Shown: positions 7,508 through 16,784 of the stretch, one piece after another
How the letters are laid out: each line of letters begins with the position of its first letter
Numbering within the stretch: position 1 is the first letter of the stretch
Assembly (NCBI GenBank): GCA_948794795.1
Contig: CAQGLR010000027.1
Coordinates: forward strand, 1-48,991
Direction of reading: 5' to 3'
Source: an uncultured Lachnospiraceae bacterium
Lineage (GTDB): Bacteria; Bacillota; Clostridia; Lachnospirales; Lachnospiraceae
Length of the DNA: 48,991 bases
Translations under genes and position numbers: made by a program
The notes under the pieces: model-generated
Databases searched by the model: none
Told to the model about the DNA's origin: nothing
Seen by the model: only the letters and a program-made list of their open reading frames with translations

Positions 7508-9025
7508 TTACATATGGACTACCCGTGTAGCAATTTTCTCCTGGAAACGTACATCATGTTCAACTAATATCATAGATGGTTTAAATCTAAGTAATAATTC
7601 TTCTAACTGGATTCTTGTAAATACATCAATATAATTTAATGGTTCATCCCATATATAAAGATGTGCAGGCGTCATAAGGCTTGCTGCTATAAGCACTTTC
7701 TTTTTCTGTCCTTCTGAATAATCCTCAAAAGGTTTTACAAATTGCACACGTTCTAAATCAAGCTGTCTTAAAATTGCGCAGAAAAGACTTTCTTCCAGAC
7801 CTTTTTGGGTACAAAATTCCTTTATAGTTCCTTTTAAAAAGCTTGTATCCTGGTTAATATATGAAACTACAAGACCAGAGCTAATATCCAGCTGGCCGCT
7901 GCTAATAATATTACTATCCTCTTTATTATACAAATTAAGAATTGCCTTAATAAAACTTGTTTTTCCACAACCATTTTTACCATGTAAAAACACTCTCTCC
8001 CCACGTCCAATTTTAAAATTAAAATTGTGGACCAGTGGTGAATTTTGTGTATATCCCATTGTAAAATCCCTTGCACTAACTAAAACATCTTTATGGTATA
8101 CAAGTGGTTTTATTTTAAGTTCTACAGGATTTTCTATATCCTTAAGCAGCCCTTCCTTCTCTTTTATTTCACGGTCTATTCTCTGCTCATATTGTTTTAC
8201 ACGTTTCTGCATCTTCTTTGTCTTAGCACCAATATAAGCTCTTGTCCCCATTGAACGGTCATGTTCTTTTATTGGGTCATAACCAATTTTAGTATTTTCA
8301 TTCTTATTAGCCCACTGCTTGCACTGCTTTACAGATTTCTCCAAAGATGCAATCTCTTGTAGATGCTTTTTATTTTCCATCCTTGAAAAATTATCTTTTC
8401 TAGTCTTATTTTCCCACCAGCTTGAGAAATTCCCATTCTGCACTTCTATTGATTTGCGGTTAAGTACAAGCACATGGTCTATACATGCATCTAATAAATC
8501 CCTGTCATGTGATACAAGTATAAACCCTTTCTTTTTACGCAAATACTCTTTTACAGATTCCCTTGCTTCATGGTCAAGATGGTCTGTAGGCTCATCAACC
8601 AGCAGAAAGTCATTCTCTCCAGAAAAAAGAAGTGCCAGCAATACCTTTGTGCGCTCACCATGGCTTAAAGAATTAAATGGACGGTACAAAACCTCTGCAG
8701 AAACATTTAATTTATCCAGTTCACATATAACACGCCACTGTTCACATCCAGGTTTTAAATCTTCCATAAAATCTGCTGCACACATTTTAAGCATATTTCC
8801 AGTTATATTATAAGGAAAGTAACCTGTTTCTACTGGTATATTAATTGAACCTTTATATTCATACTTTCCTCTTAACAAATTTAAAAACGTTGTCTTTCCC
8901 TTTCCATTTCTGCCAATAAAACCAAGCTTCCAGTCCGTATCAATTAAAAATGAAACATTTTCAAAAACGTTATCAAAACTTCCTTCATAACAAAATGTAA
9001 GGTCTGTTACATTTATTCTTGCCAT
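7508..9025 (-). CDS. ABC-F ribosomal protection protein, Lsa-like
   Basis: 505 aa with two ATPase domains and no membrane helices. First: Walker A GRNGKGKTT, signature LSHGERTKV, Walker B FLLVDEPTDHLD. Second: Walker A GKNGCGKTS, signature YSEGQKKKV, Walker B LYIWDEPLNYID. Between them lies the charged helical linker (about residues 190-300) that reaches into the ribosomal tRNA site in antibiotic-resistance ABC-F proteins. Length and the NWKLGFIGRNG-like start (DTDWKLGFIGRNGKGKT) resemble the Lsa/Vga group, which protects against lincosamides, pleuromutilins and streptogramin A. The ribosome binding site GAGGAGG is strong, and a terminator-type hairpin sits in its leader, as expected for an inducible resistance gene. 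A housekeeping ABC-F role is less likely given that leader. Confidence 0.85.
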   Translation of the reverse strand: MARINVTDLTFCYEGSFDNVFENVSFLIDTDWKLGFIGRNGKGKTTFLNLLRGKYEYKGSINIPVETGYFPYNITGNMLKMCAADFMEDLKPGCEQWRVICELDKLNVSAEVLYRPFNSLSHGERTKVLLALLFSGENDFLLVDEPTDHLDHEARESVKEYLRKKKGFILVSHDRDLLDACIDHVLVLNRKSIEVQNGNFSSWWENKTRKDNFSRMENKKHLQEIASLEKSVKQCKQWANKNENTKIGYDPIKEHDRSMGTRAYIGAKTKKMQKRVKQYEQRIDREIKEKEGLLKDIENPVELKIKPLVYHKDVLVSARDFTMGYTQNSPLVHNFNFKIGRGERVFLHGKNGCGKTSFIKAILNLYNKEDSNIISSGQLDISSGLVVSYINQDTSFLKGTIKEFCTQKGLEESLFCAILRQLDLERVQFVKPFEDYSEGQKKKVLIAASLMTPAHLYIWDEPLNYIDVFTRIQLEELLLRFKPSMILVEHDVRFQEKIATRVVHM

Positions 9026-9043
9026 ATATACCGCCTCCTCAAA

Positions 9044-9072
9044 ACAAAAAAACCATCTGTTGCCAAATGGTT
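9044..9072 (-). promoter_or_regulatory. Terminator/attenuator hairpin in ABC-F leader
   Basis: In transcript sense, AACCATTTG-GCAA-CAGATGGTT forms a 9-bp stem closed by a GNRA tetraloop and is followed directly by a run of seven T. It lies only about 20 nt upstream of the start codon and just before the Shine-Dalgarno, so it would stop transcription before the gene unless bypassed. Antibiotic-relieved attenuation of this kind is known for ABC-F and other ribosome-targeting resistance genes. Confidence 0.7.
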
Positions 9073-9083
9073 CTAATTTCCTC

Positions 9084-9098
9084 TAGTATAGTATACTA
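9084..9098 (-). promoter_or_regulatory. 15-bp palindrome overlapping -10 region of ABC-F promoter
   Basis: Perfect inverted repeat TAGTATA-G-TATACTA, 12 bp upstream of the attenuator stem. In transcript sense it includes TATACT, a plausible -10. No good -35 is visible 16-18 bp upstream. It could be a repressor site as well as a promoter core. Confidence 0.4.
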
Positions 9099-9440
9099 AT
9101 GTGCCTGTATATTTGTTTTAAGAAACTTATGGTTATACATAACTACCTTATTTCCACACAAAAAAGAGGCTATAGGGACATAATCCATTTTTGGCAACAT
9201 AAATAAACAGTCTTTTTGTTAAAATCCTGCTAATTATAAAAACATGTTTCAAAAATAGATTATATATACATCCCTTCACCTCTCCCTGATATTTTAATAA
9301 ACGGATTATAACATAAATAAAGCACTGTGTAAAGCCCTTTACTATCTCTCTTATAATCTTTTAAAAATAAATGGTAAACCAGGAAATGTCATATTTATAT
9401 ATGTACTATTATACTTTATTAAAATAATCTATATTTATAA
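9099..9440. other. Non-coding gap between ABC-F and M13 peptidase genes
   Basis: Holds the upstream region of the ABC-F gene and the 3' end region of the peptidase gene. No open frame, repeat copy or convincing intrinsic terminator was found. Confidence 0.35.
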
Positions 9441-11936
9441 TTACCATATTTGTACCCTGTCCTCTGGTGCTACATACATTGCGTCATTTGGAGTAACTCC
9501 AAAAACATCGTAGAATTGTTCAAAAAGTGGCAATATAGCATTGACCCTTACTTTATTATTGGAGTGGACATCTGCTGTAAGCAAATAATCCCTGTACTGG
9601 TCTGTCTGGTTACATGCCCATATAGCAGCATTACTTTTAAAAATCTCAAGCTGGGCTTTTTTATCATCTCCAGCAATTTCAAGCGCACATGCCATTGCCC
9701 CCATATCAGCAATATTTTCTGTAATTGTCATATCCCCATTCTGGAATATTCCATTAGTAATTTCAATGTTGTTATAATAATTCTTTACTTTCTGTGCCCT
9801 TGTTGTAAACTGTTCAAGGTCTTCTGGTGTCCACCAGTTGACAAAATTACCATTTTCGTCATATGATGCCCCGCTTGTATCAAAAGCATGTGTGATTTCA
9901 TGTCCTATTACAGTACCAATACCTCCAAGGTTCTGGGCGTAATCTGCATCTTTATCATAAAATGGCTTTTGTAAGATTGCAGCAGGGAATGTAATATCAT
10001 TTGCCTGTGGATTATAACAAGCATTTACTACTTGAGGTCCCATAATCCAGCTTTCCTTATCAACAGTCCCAGAATCAAGAAGTTCCTGGGCATCAGAATT
10101 TAAAGCTGTCTGGATACTCATTATATTTTCAACCAGTCCTTTGGACGTATCAATATCTACTTCATCAAAATAAGAAGGCCATTTGTCAGGATATCCGATT
10201 TTTACTTTCATTGTATCAAGCTTCTTTAATGCTTTTTGTTTTGTTGCATCAGACAGCCAGTCTATTTTCTGTATTCTGTTACGGAAAGTCTTTAAAATGT
10301 CCTGGGTCATTGCTTCAATTTCTTTTTTACTTTCTTCTGAAAAATATTTTTTCACATAAAGCTGCCCAAATTCCCAGAAAAATAAATTCTGTGTTGTTTC
10401 TTTTGCTATCTGGTCTTTATCCTTATCCTCTTTTGCACCAGTAATAATGAAATTAAGTTCCTGTAATGCTTTATAATGTTCATCTGTAAGATATCCACAG
10501 AAACCTGTATATAATGTAAATTTAGTATAATTTTTTAAAAGTCCAAGATTATCTTGTGTAAGATAACTGTTAATCTTTTTAGAATTCTCTTCACTACTTA
10601 CAATACACTGGTCAAAATTTGTAATACCAATAGTTTTTAAATATCCTTCAATATCACAATTACTATAAAGCTTTTTAAGTTCATCTTTTGTATAAGGATG
10701 ATAAATTTTATTTATATCATAAAGCTCTTCCATTCCCAGGCCAGAAGCAGCAAGCTCTTGTTCAAAGTTAAATACCTGGCTGGCAATTCCAGAAGCTTTC
10801 TCTTCACTTTCCCCTGCCAGGACAAAAATCTTCTTTATAAACTCAAGCACTGCCTGCTGTACTGGTTTATTTGCATCACCAGTCATATAGTCTTTAGATA
10901 AAATATAGCTAGGTCCATTATCTGTAAGTACATATTTATTAGAATCTATTATATCCTGTGTAACCTGGAATGCAAAAATACTTCCCTGTCCAGCCTTTCC
11001 AAGTTCCGCAAGGACATTTACAAATTCTGCAACTGTCTGTGCATTATCAATTTTATCTATATATGGTTTTAATGGCTCTGTTCCTAATTTATTCCTTGTA
11101 TCCATATCACTGTCCAGCATATAGAAATTAATTATTTTCTGCTGTATTGTACCTTCTTTATACTGTTCTTTTTGGGCAACAAGTTCATCAAGCAGGCTGT
11201 TTAAATCATTTGTAATACGGTTTTGTAATTCACTAAACCCATCCCATTCATACTGGTTTCCCTGGAGAGCATGTTCATTTAACATAGTTGCATTAATTGC
11301 CTGGTAGAAATCATCCTGCAGGCGTACAGGGCTTCCAGGTGCCCTTACAGTTACAATAACTGTTTCTTTCTTTTCTGTTCCGTCAGATGCATTTACAGTA
11401 ATTTTTGTAATACCAGCTTTATTTGCTGTTACTACACCCTCTTTTGATACAGATGCAATCTCTTTATCTGCAGACTGGAAAATAAGTGTCTGGTTAGAAG
11501 CATCTGCTGGTGAAACTTCTGCCTTAATTGTAGACTGTCCACCTGTCACAAGCGCAATAGCAGGTTTTACAACATTGACCCTGCTTACTTTTGTTCCAAC
11601 TGTTACTTTAACAGATGCTTTAGCATTTTTAGCTGATGCAGTAACAGTAGCAACACCATTTGTTATTCCTTTAAGTTTTCCTGTTTTATTAACTGTTACT
11701 GTTTTTTTATTGCTGCTTTTCCATTTTAAAGAAGCAATATTGGCTTTTAACTGGAAAGACTCTCCTTTTTTAACCGTAAGTGTCCCTGTTGGAACATTTG
11801 TGATTTTAACCTTTTTGGATGCTGCTTCTGCTGTTACCTGGTTTGTTATGTTTTCATAACTATTTGGAACTGGTACAACTTGAAACGCTAGCAATAACGC
11901 AAGAAGTATTGAAAGCAATGTTTTTTGTTTCTTCAT
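9441..11936 (-). CDS. Secreted M13 (neprilysin/PepO-like) zinc peptidase with Ig-like domains
   Basis: 831 aa from the ATG at 11936 (AGAAAGGAAG 9 nt upstream; an 11-codon longer frame exists but lacks a site). Signal peptide at residues 1-36. Two bacterial Ig-like (Big_2) domains at about 40-115 and 116-200. The M13 domain starts near residue 205 (DDFYQAINATML). Zinc site HEITH at about 679-683 and ENIAD at about 740 supply the ligands and catalytic Glu. The family usually ends in CxxW; this one ends VQIW, lacking the Cys. M13 enzymes cleave small peptides outside the cell; the Ig-like domains may hold it on the surface. It lies 200 bp downstream of the Cys-rich peptide gene on the same strand, with no obvious terminator between, so co-transcription is possible. 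Confidence 0.93.
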   Translation of the reverse strand: MKKQKTLLSILLALLLAFQVVPVPNSYENITNQVTAEAASKKVKITNVPTGTLTVKKGESFQLKANIASLKWKSSNKKTVTVNKTGKLKGITNGVATVTASAKNAKASVKVTVGTKVSRVNVVKPAIALVTGGQSTIKAEVSPADASNQTLIFQSADKEIASVSKEGVVTANKAGITKITVNASDGTEKKETVIVTVRAPGSPVRLQDDFYQAINATMLNEHALQGNQYEWDGFSELQNRITNDLNSLLDELVAQKEQYKEGTIQQKIINFYMLDSDMDTRNKLGTEPLKPYIDKIDNAQTVAEFVNVLAELGKAGQGSIFAFQVTQDIIDSNKYVLTDNGPSYILSKDYMTGDANKPVQQAVLEFIKKIFVLAGESEEKASGIASQVFNFEQELAASGLGMEELYDINKIYHPYTKDELKKLYSNCDIEGYLKTIGITNFDQCIVSSEENSKKINSYLTQDNLGLLKNYTKFTLYTGFCGYLTDEHYKALQELNFIITGAKEDKDKDQIAKETTQNLFFWEFGQLYVKKYFSEESKKEIEAMTQDILKTFRNRIQKIDWLSDATKQKALKKLDTMKVKIGYPDKWPSYFDEVDIDTSKGLVENIMSIQTALNSDAQELLDSGTVDKESWIMGPQVVNACYNPQANDITFPAAILQKPFYDKDADYAQNLGGIGTVIGHEITHAFDTSGASYDENGNFVNWWTPEDLEQFTTRAQKVKNYYNNIEITNGIFQNGDMTITENIADMGAMACALEIAGDDKKAQLEIFKSNAAIWACNQTDQYRDYLLTADVHSNNKVRVNAILPLFEQFYDVFGVTPNDAMYVAPEDRVQIW

Positions 11937-12135
11937 AGTGAATAACTTCCTTTCTAAAATATATGACATTTCCCTTAAACATATATTTTAACATAACCAG
12001 TTTATAATTCCAAGAAAGTTTACAAATACTTTTCTATAATTATCTTTTTGAAAAATACTACTATTTTTTAAAACATAGCTTTCATTTAATATATTAATTT
12101 CCAGCCTGCAACCTTATCTTAAGTAATAAAATGTA

Positions 12136-12306
12136 CTAACATCCACATCCACAACCTACGCCATTTTTATGTTTTAGCTTAGTTTTACCATATGATGCTG
12201 GACTTGCACAATTACAGCCTGTTCCATTTTTACAGCCACAACCACAGCCTGCACCATTATTACTGCGTTTTTTTTTTGGTTTTCCTACATCCCTGATAAT
12301 CTTCAT
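12136..12306 (-). CDS. Cys-rich RiPP precursor candidate, 56 aa
   Basis: Starts at 12306 behind a strong GGGAGGTGAG site. A short basic N-terminal part (MKIIRDVGKPKKKRS) is followed by a core with eight Cys at 21, 23, 25, 31, 33, 52, 54 and 56. Three repeats of NGxGCxC (NGAGCGC, NGTGCNC, NGVGCGC) are separated by a Cys-free linker ASPASYGKTKLKHK. It lies last in a run of same-strand genes for a radical SAM/SPASM enzyme and an ABC exporter. This set-up is typical of radical-SAM-modified, thioether-containing Cys-rich peptides (sactipeptide/ranthipeptide type). I cannot assign a named precursor family; a metal-binding peptide is the alternative. Confidence 0.75.
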   Translation of the reverse strand: MKIIRDVGKPKKKRSNNGAGCGCGCKNGTGCNCASPASYGKTKLKHKNGVGCGCGC

Positions 12307-12473
12307 AAATCTCACCTCCCTGTAATAAAATAACATTCAAATATAACATTTATTTCTGCCTATGGGTAACTTTTCTGTAAAAATTCTTCCTGTCTGCCTA
12401 TAGGCATATTAAATATATTTTCAAACCATATAGCCAGACATCCTGGCATTAGGTTTGCTTTTACAAAAACCAA
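12307..12473 (-). promoter_or_regulatory. Leader of the Cys-rich peptide gene with a direct repeat
   Basis: A 167-bp gap between the exporter stop and the peptide start, much larger than the 28-bp gap between the other two operon genes. It holds the direct repeat TCTGCCTATGGG (12355-12366) / TCTGCCTATAGG (12393-12404), 38 bp apart, and a TATAGGC-type palindrome. This suggests a separate promoter or processing site that lets the peptide be made in excess of its enzymes. No clear -35/-10 pair was found. Confidence 0.3.
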
Positions 12474-14279
12474 CTACTCCTCTGTATAATATTTTGCCTG
12501 TGTATGGTAATATTTTGCATATTCCCCGCATTTTCCCATCAGTTCCTGGTGTGGTCCGCTTTCATACAAAATCCCATCTTTCAAAAATAACACTTCATCT
12601 GCCAGTAGAGCAGAACTTAACCTGTGCGAAATATAAATAACAATCTTATCTTTAGATATTTCCTGGAATACCTTAAATAATCTGTCTTCTGCTATGGGGT
12701 CTAATGCTGATGACGGCTCATCCAAAATTAATATTTTTGAATTACGGAAAATTGCCCTTGCTAAAGCAAGCTTTTGGTTCTCACCACCAGAAAAAACTAC
12801 ACCTTTTTTATAAAATATCTTATCCAGGTTAGTATCTAACCCAGAAGGAAGAGAGTTTATCTTTTTCTCTAAGCCTGCCTGCTTTATTGCCTGCCATATT
12901 CTTATCTGGGTTTCCTTATCTTCTTTGTTATAATCACCTAAAGCAACATTTTCACCTATTGTAAATGCAAAATATTTAAAATCCTGGAAAACAACACTAA
13001 ATAAACTTTTATAATCTTTATCATTAAATTCACATACCGGAACTCCATTCAAAATTATATCTCCGCTACATGGTTTATATAAACGGCTTAAAATCTGTAT
13101 AAGTGTAGTTTTGCCTGCACCATTTTCTCCTGCTATAACATATACTTTACCTTGTTTAAATTTATAATTAATATTTTTAAGTGTAAAATTATCAGTTCCC
13201 TTATAATTAAAATTTATATTTTCCATTGACAATTCCAGAGGCTTTTCTATAGTTAGATTAAACTTTTTCTTACGGTTAATATCATAGTCCTTATGTATTT
13301 CTGGCTGCAGTTCCATAAAACTACGGAATGAATCAATATACTTACCATTAATATCTAAATCTGTAAAGAATGTTGCAAATTCCAGGATACTTTCTGAAAA
13401 CTGGCTGGCAGCATTAAAATATTGAGAAAATTCTCCCACTGAAATCTTTCTTTTAAATGCAAGCCATGCAAGATATAAATAAATCCCATTACTTTTAATA
13501 GTTTCCAGAACAATACCTATTACATTAATCTTAAGGCTTTTATTATATAACTTTTCTAACCTGATACGGAGGTCTCCTAATGTTTTATTGTATTTTTTAA
13601 TAAACCACCCTGCAAAACCATAAAGCCTCATTTCTTTTGCACATGTTTTTTCTCCCATTGTATTAATATAATAATTAAGAACTCTTGTCAGATATATATT
13701 CTCATCTCTCTGTGCAAGCTGCCAGTTTTCCATTTTCAAGTTAAGAAAAGCTGAAAAACATGCAAAAACCAGAATTACAACAAGCAGACATGCATCTGCA
13801 TATACAAGAATTGCAGCTGTAGCAATAACAGATAATAAACTTGTAATAGCAGTAAAAAAATTATCTATTAACCCAATCCCAATTCCTTTATAAACCAAAT
13901 CTTCTGCTAATGCCACCTTTTGGTGCACTTCTGGGCCATCAAGCTGCGCCAGGTCCAAATCCACTTTTTTTCTTTTTATCATTAACAAAAAATGCATAGA
14001 GTACAAATGTCCATTCAAATTTATATAACGCTCCATAATAAATGCAGAAGCAAAAGAACCAATAAATTGTATTACTACATATACTATTATATAAAATATA
14101 ATATTTTGGAATGGAATCCCTGCAATCAGTCCGTCAATAAGCATTTTGGGTATTATTATATCCAGTAATGGCATAAGTCCGTCTATTATAGCAACTAATG
14201 CCTCACCTATCACATAAGATTTACTAAATAAAAATACGTTCTTTAAAAAATATATATCATTCTTTATGGATTTAACCAT
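12474..14279 (-). CDS. ABC exporter (membrane + ATPase) of the RiPP locus
   Basis: 601 aa from the ATG at 14279, which has AAGGG 8 nt upstream; a 12-codon longer frame (14315) would overlap the upstream gene and lacks a site. Membrane domain with about six helices in residues 15-310; ATPase domain with Walker A GENGAGKTT (about 383), signature FSGGENQKLALARAI (about 496), Walker B ILILDEPSSALD (about 516). No C39 peptidase domain, so leader removal, if any, needs another protease. Being a single half-transporter it probably works as a homodimer. It resembles the pair at 3666-7429. Probable role: export of the modified Cys-rich peptide. Confidence 0.9.
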   Translation of the reverse strand: MVKSIKNDIYFLKNVFLFSKSYVIGEALVAIIDGLMPLLDIIIPKMLIDGLIAGIPFQNIIFYIIVYVVIQFIGSFASAFIMERYINLNGHLYSMHFLLMIKRKKVDLDLAQLDGPEVHQKVALAEDLVYKGIGIGLIDNFFTAITSLLSVIATAAILVYADACLLVVILVFACFSAFLNLKMENWQLAQRDENIYLTRVLNYYINTMGEKTCAKEMRLYGFAGWFIKKYNKTLGDLRIRLEKLYNKSLKINVIGIVLETIKSNGIYLYLAWLAFKRKISVGEFSQYFNAASQFSESILEFATFFTDLDINGKYIDSFRSFMELQPEIHKDYDINRKKKFNLTIEKPLELSMENINFNYKGTDNFTLKNINYKFKQGKVYVIAGENGAGKTTLIQILSRLYKPCSGDIILNGVPVCEFNDKDYKSLFSVVFQDFKYFAFTIGENVALGDYNKEDKETQIRIWQAIKQAGLEKKINSLPSGLDTNLDKIFYKKGVVFSGGENQKLALARAIFRNSKILILDEPSSALDPIAEDRLFKVFQEISKDKIVIYISHRLSSALLADEVLFLKDGILYESGPHQELMGKCGEYAKYYHTQAKYYTEE

Positions 14280-14307
14280 ACCAGCACCCTTATTATAATT
14301 AAATTTT

Positions 14308-15633
14308 TTATACATTATATGTAACTAAATCCGCAAGCTCTTGTTCTTTAAATTCCTTGTCACACTTAAATACTTCTCCATGAACCCTTCCATTAACACA
14401 CCTGCCACCATAACATAAAGGAAGAACTTTACACTGCTTACATATATTTGCAAGTTGTGTTTTTTTACCTACCCATTTTGCATGCCTGGCTTCATCTATT
14501 TCCATAGTGCCATCTTTATATAACTTCCCAATATGGTTTAACTTATCATCTAGTGATAATGTACATTTCAATATACTTCCATCATAATCTATCAGATAAT
14601 TATTATGTTTGGTGGCATAACATACCTGTTTAAATGGCAAGGTCATTTCATCAATTACATCATTTTTAATTCCAAGTTTCCTTATATACGCCGCAATATC
14701 TATAGAAGTTTCAGAGACTTTATCCACACCTAGTATATCTAAACTTGCATCATTTTCTCCTCCCAGCTTCTTAATCCCCTCATAGTATACATGGAATCTT
14801 CTATCAAAATTCTGGGCAATAAATTTATAAAATTCTTTTGCCCTTCTGAAAACTTCTTCATTAAAATTTGTCCTTATTGTTACTTCAAAATCATAATCTG
14901 TATTATTCATATATTTAAGATTTTCTATAATTTTTCTAAAACTTCCTTTTCCATCTATACTTTTACGATACATATTATGTGTATCTTCAAGACCATCTAT
15001 TGTAATCTGGTAATAACCCACTCCTAATTCATATAATTTCTCAAAATGTTCTGGTGTAATTAATACTCCATTGGTTGTAGCACCTGCACTATATGGCACA
15101 TTATACTTATTACATATACGGCTTAAATTCTCCAAAAAACTGGTTATATTATTATATTCCAAAAAAGGTTCACCACCAAATAATGTAATATTAACACCTG
15201 AATATTTTCTTTCTCTCAAAGAATTTTCAATATATAATTCCAAACTATGGTAAACCTCACTAGACATAACAAGATTCTCATGTTTCTCATAACAATATAC
15301 ACAACGCAAATTACACTGTCTTGTTGTAATAAGAGTAAGTGAAAGCTCCTGGTTTCTTACTACATCCCGTTCATATAAATATTCCAGATATTCTAATTCA
15401 TCCTTGTCTTCTTCAACTAAAATACCTTTTTCATATAATAATTTAATAATTTCATCTTCTTCATAATAATAATTTTCTACGCTGTTAAGCAGCTCTTTAA
15501 CTTTCCTATATTCTTCCGGATTTGTTACAAGGAGTATTACACCTGATAAAGAATTATACAAAATACACTCTTTATCTTTCTGGTCCAGTATAAAGTTATA
15601 AAAACTGCTTTTTAATTTCTCTCCACTATCCAT
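14308..15633 (-). CDS. Radical SAM/SPASM peptide maturase
   Basis: 441 aa. An N-terminal segment (1-95) resembles the peptide-binding front part of RiPP maturases. Radical SAM core: CNLRCVYC with Cys107, 111 and 114 (CX3CX2C) for the SAM-binding 4Fe-4S cluster, LFGGEP at 151-156, and ITIDG. C-terminal SPASM region with a Cys after LPFKQ, LKCTLS, and CKQCKVLPLCYGGRC...FKCD for auxiliary clusters. Enzymes of this layout install thioether or C-C links in Cys-rich peptides. First gene of the operon, followed 28 bp later by the exporter; GGGAGGGGAG precedes its start. AT-rich DNA upstream (15634-15769) must carry the promoter. Confidence 0.93.
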   Translation of the reverse strand: MDSGEKLKSSFYNFILDQKDKECILYNSLSGVILLVTNPEEYRKVKELLNSVENYYYEEDEIIKLLYEKGILVEEDKDELEYLEYLYERDVVRNQELSLTLITTRQCNLRCVYCYEKHENLVMSSEVYHSLELYIENSLRERKYSGVNITLFGGEPFLEYNNITSFLENLSRICNKYNVPYSAGATTNGVLITPEHFEKLYELGVGYYQITIDGLEDTHNMYRKSIDGKGSFRKIIENLKYMNNTDYDFEVTIRTNFNEEVFRRAKEFYKFIAQNFDRRFHVYYEGIKKLGGENDASLDILGVDKVSETSIDIAAYIRKLGIKNDVIDEMTLPFKQVCYATKHNNYLIDYDGSILKCTLSLDDKLNHIGKLYKDGTMEIDEARHAKWVGKKTQLANICKQCKVLPLCYGGRCVNGRVHGEVFKCDKEFKEQELADLVTYNV

Positions 15634-15769
15634 ACTATTCTCCCCTCCCTTTTACTTTTCACATATCTAATCATAAACCAGAAATTTTCCAAAATCAATT
15701 ATATTTTAAATTATTAAACTTTTCTTAAACAAACCTTAACCTTTTTTAATTTTATAAAATAATGTATTA

Positions 15770-16690
15770 TTATTCTTTGGAATAATTGACTATAATTATC
15801 CCAATACTTACCAGTACCAATGCTCCAAGATTTTGCCATGAGAGAACATGTTCATTTAAAAATATTGCGGAAAATACCACTCCAAATACAGGAATTGAAA
15901 AACTATATACAGCAATTCTTCCTACAGGATTATACTTAAGAAGTTCTGCCCATATACTAAAAGCAACTGTTGAAAGCAATGCCATATATAAAAGAAGTGC
16001 TGATGACTGTACTGTAAATCCCTGTACACTGCCTCCTGCCAGCATACCTGTAATTACCAGGACAGCCCCGCCAAATAAGAGCTGGTATGCTGTAATTGCT
16101 GCTGGTGTTTCACGTTCTGAAATCTTCTTAAGGGTAACTGAACTTATACCATAAGCAGCCGAGCACAATAAAATCATCCCTTCACCCTCCAAAGAAAGAC
16201 CTAATCCCATCTCTCCAGATTTAAGGTTTACAAGTATAACTCCTGCAAATCCTGTGATACATCCTGCCATTTTCTTTAAAGTTATTTTTTCATCTTTAAG
16301 AAGAAAATGTGCTGTTATAATTGAGAAAAAAGCATTTGAAGCATTAATTACTGAACCTTTGGAACCTGTTGTATGTGCCATTCCTATATAAAAAAATACA
16401 TATTGTAATGTTGTCTGTAAAATACCCTGGCCTGCAATATATGGTATAGAAGATGCTTTTATTGTAACAAATCTATGCTGTATAAAACTTGTAAAAAATA
16501 ATGCAAAAATTCCTGCAAGGAAAAAACGGTATCCAGCAAAAAGTATCTGGCTTCCTGCACCATTTATAGCAAACATCTTGTATCCTGCTTTGACACATGG
16601 AAATGCACTTCCCCATAATGCACAGCATATTAATGCTAATAATGCAATAACTGCTGGATTTTTAAATAATTTTTCTCTATCTTTTTTCAT
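15770..16690 (-). CDS. EamA-family (DMT) transporter
   Basis: 306 aa from the ATG at 16690 (GGGGGG 6 nt upstream); the 17-codon longer frame is unlikely. Ten predicted membrane helices in two EamA repeats (about 15-145 and 165-300), the first with CCALWGSAFPCVKAGYK. Members export metabolites or amino acids; the substrate is not readable. Last gene of a same-strand run that begins with the ABC ATPase at 21856, about 95 bp after the regulator gene, so it may be co-transcribed or have its own promoter. Confidence 0.88.
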   Translation of the reverse strand: MKKDREKLFKNPAVIALLALICCALWGSAFPCVKAGYKMFAINGAGSQILFAGYRFFLAGIFALFFTSFIQHRFVTIKASSIPYIAGQGILQTTLQYVFFYIGMAHTTGSKGSVINASNAFFSIITAHFLLKDEKITLKKMAGCITGFAGVILVNLKSGEMGLGLSLEGEGMILLCSAAYGISSVTLKKISERETPAAITAYQLLFGGAVLVITGMLAGGSVQGFTVQSSALLLYMALLSTVAFSIWAELLKYNPVGRIAVYSFSIPVFGVVFSAIFLNEHVLSWQNLGALVLVSIGIIIVNYSKE

Positions 16691-16784
16691 AATATCCCCC
16701 CATGCCACGCCTTTTGCGTCCCAAATAGCATAACAGGACAAGCCTGCTTTAGAAAAACGCTGTTTCTGTTATAATTTGTATATT

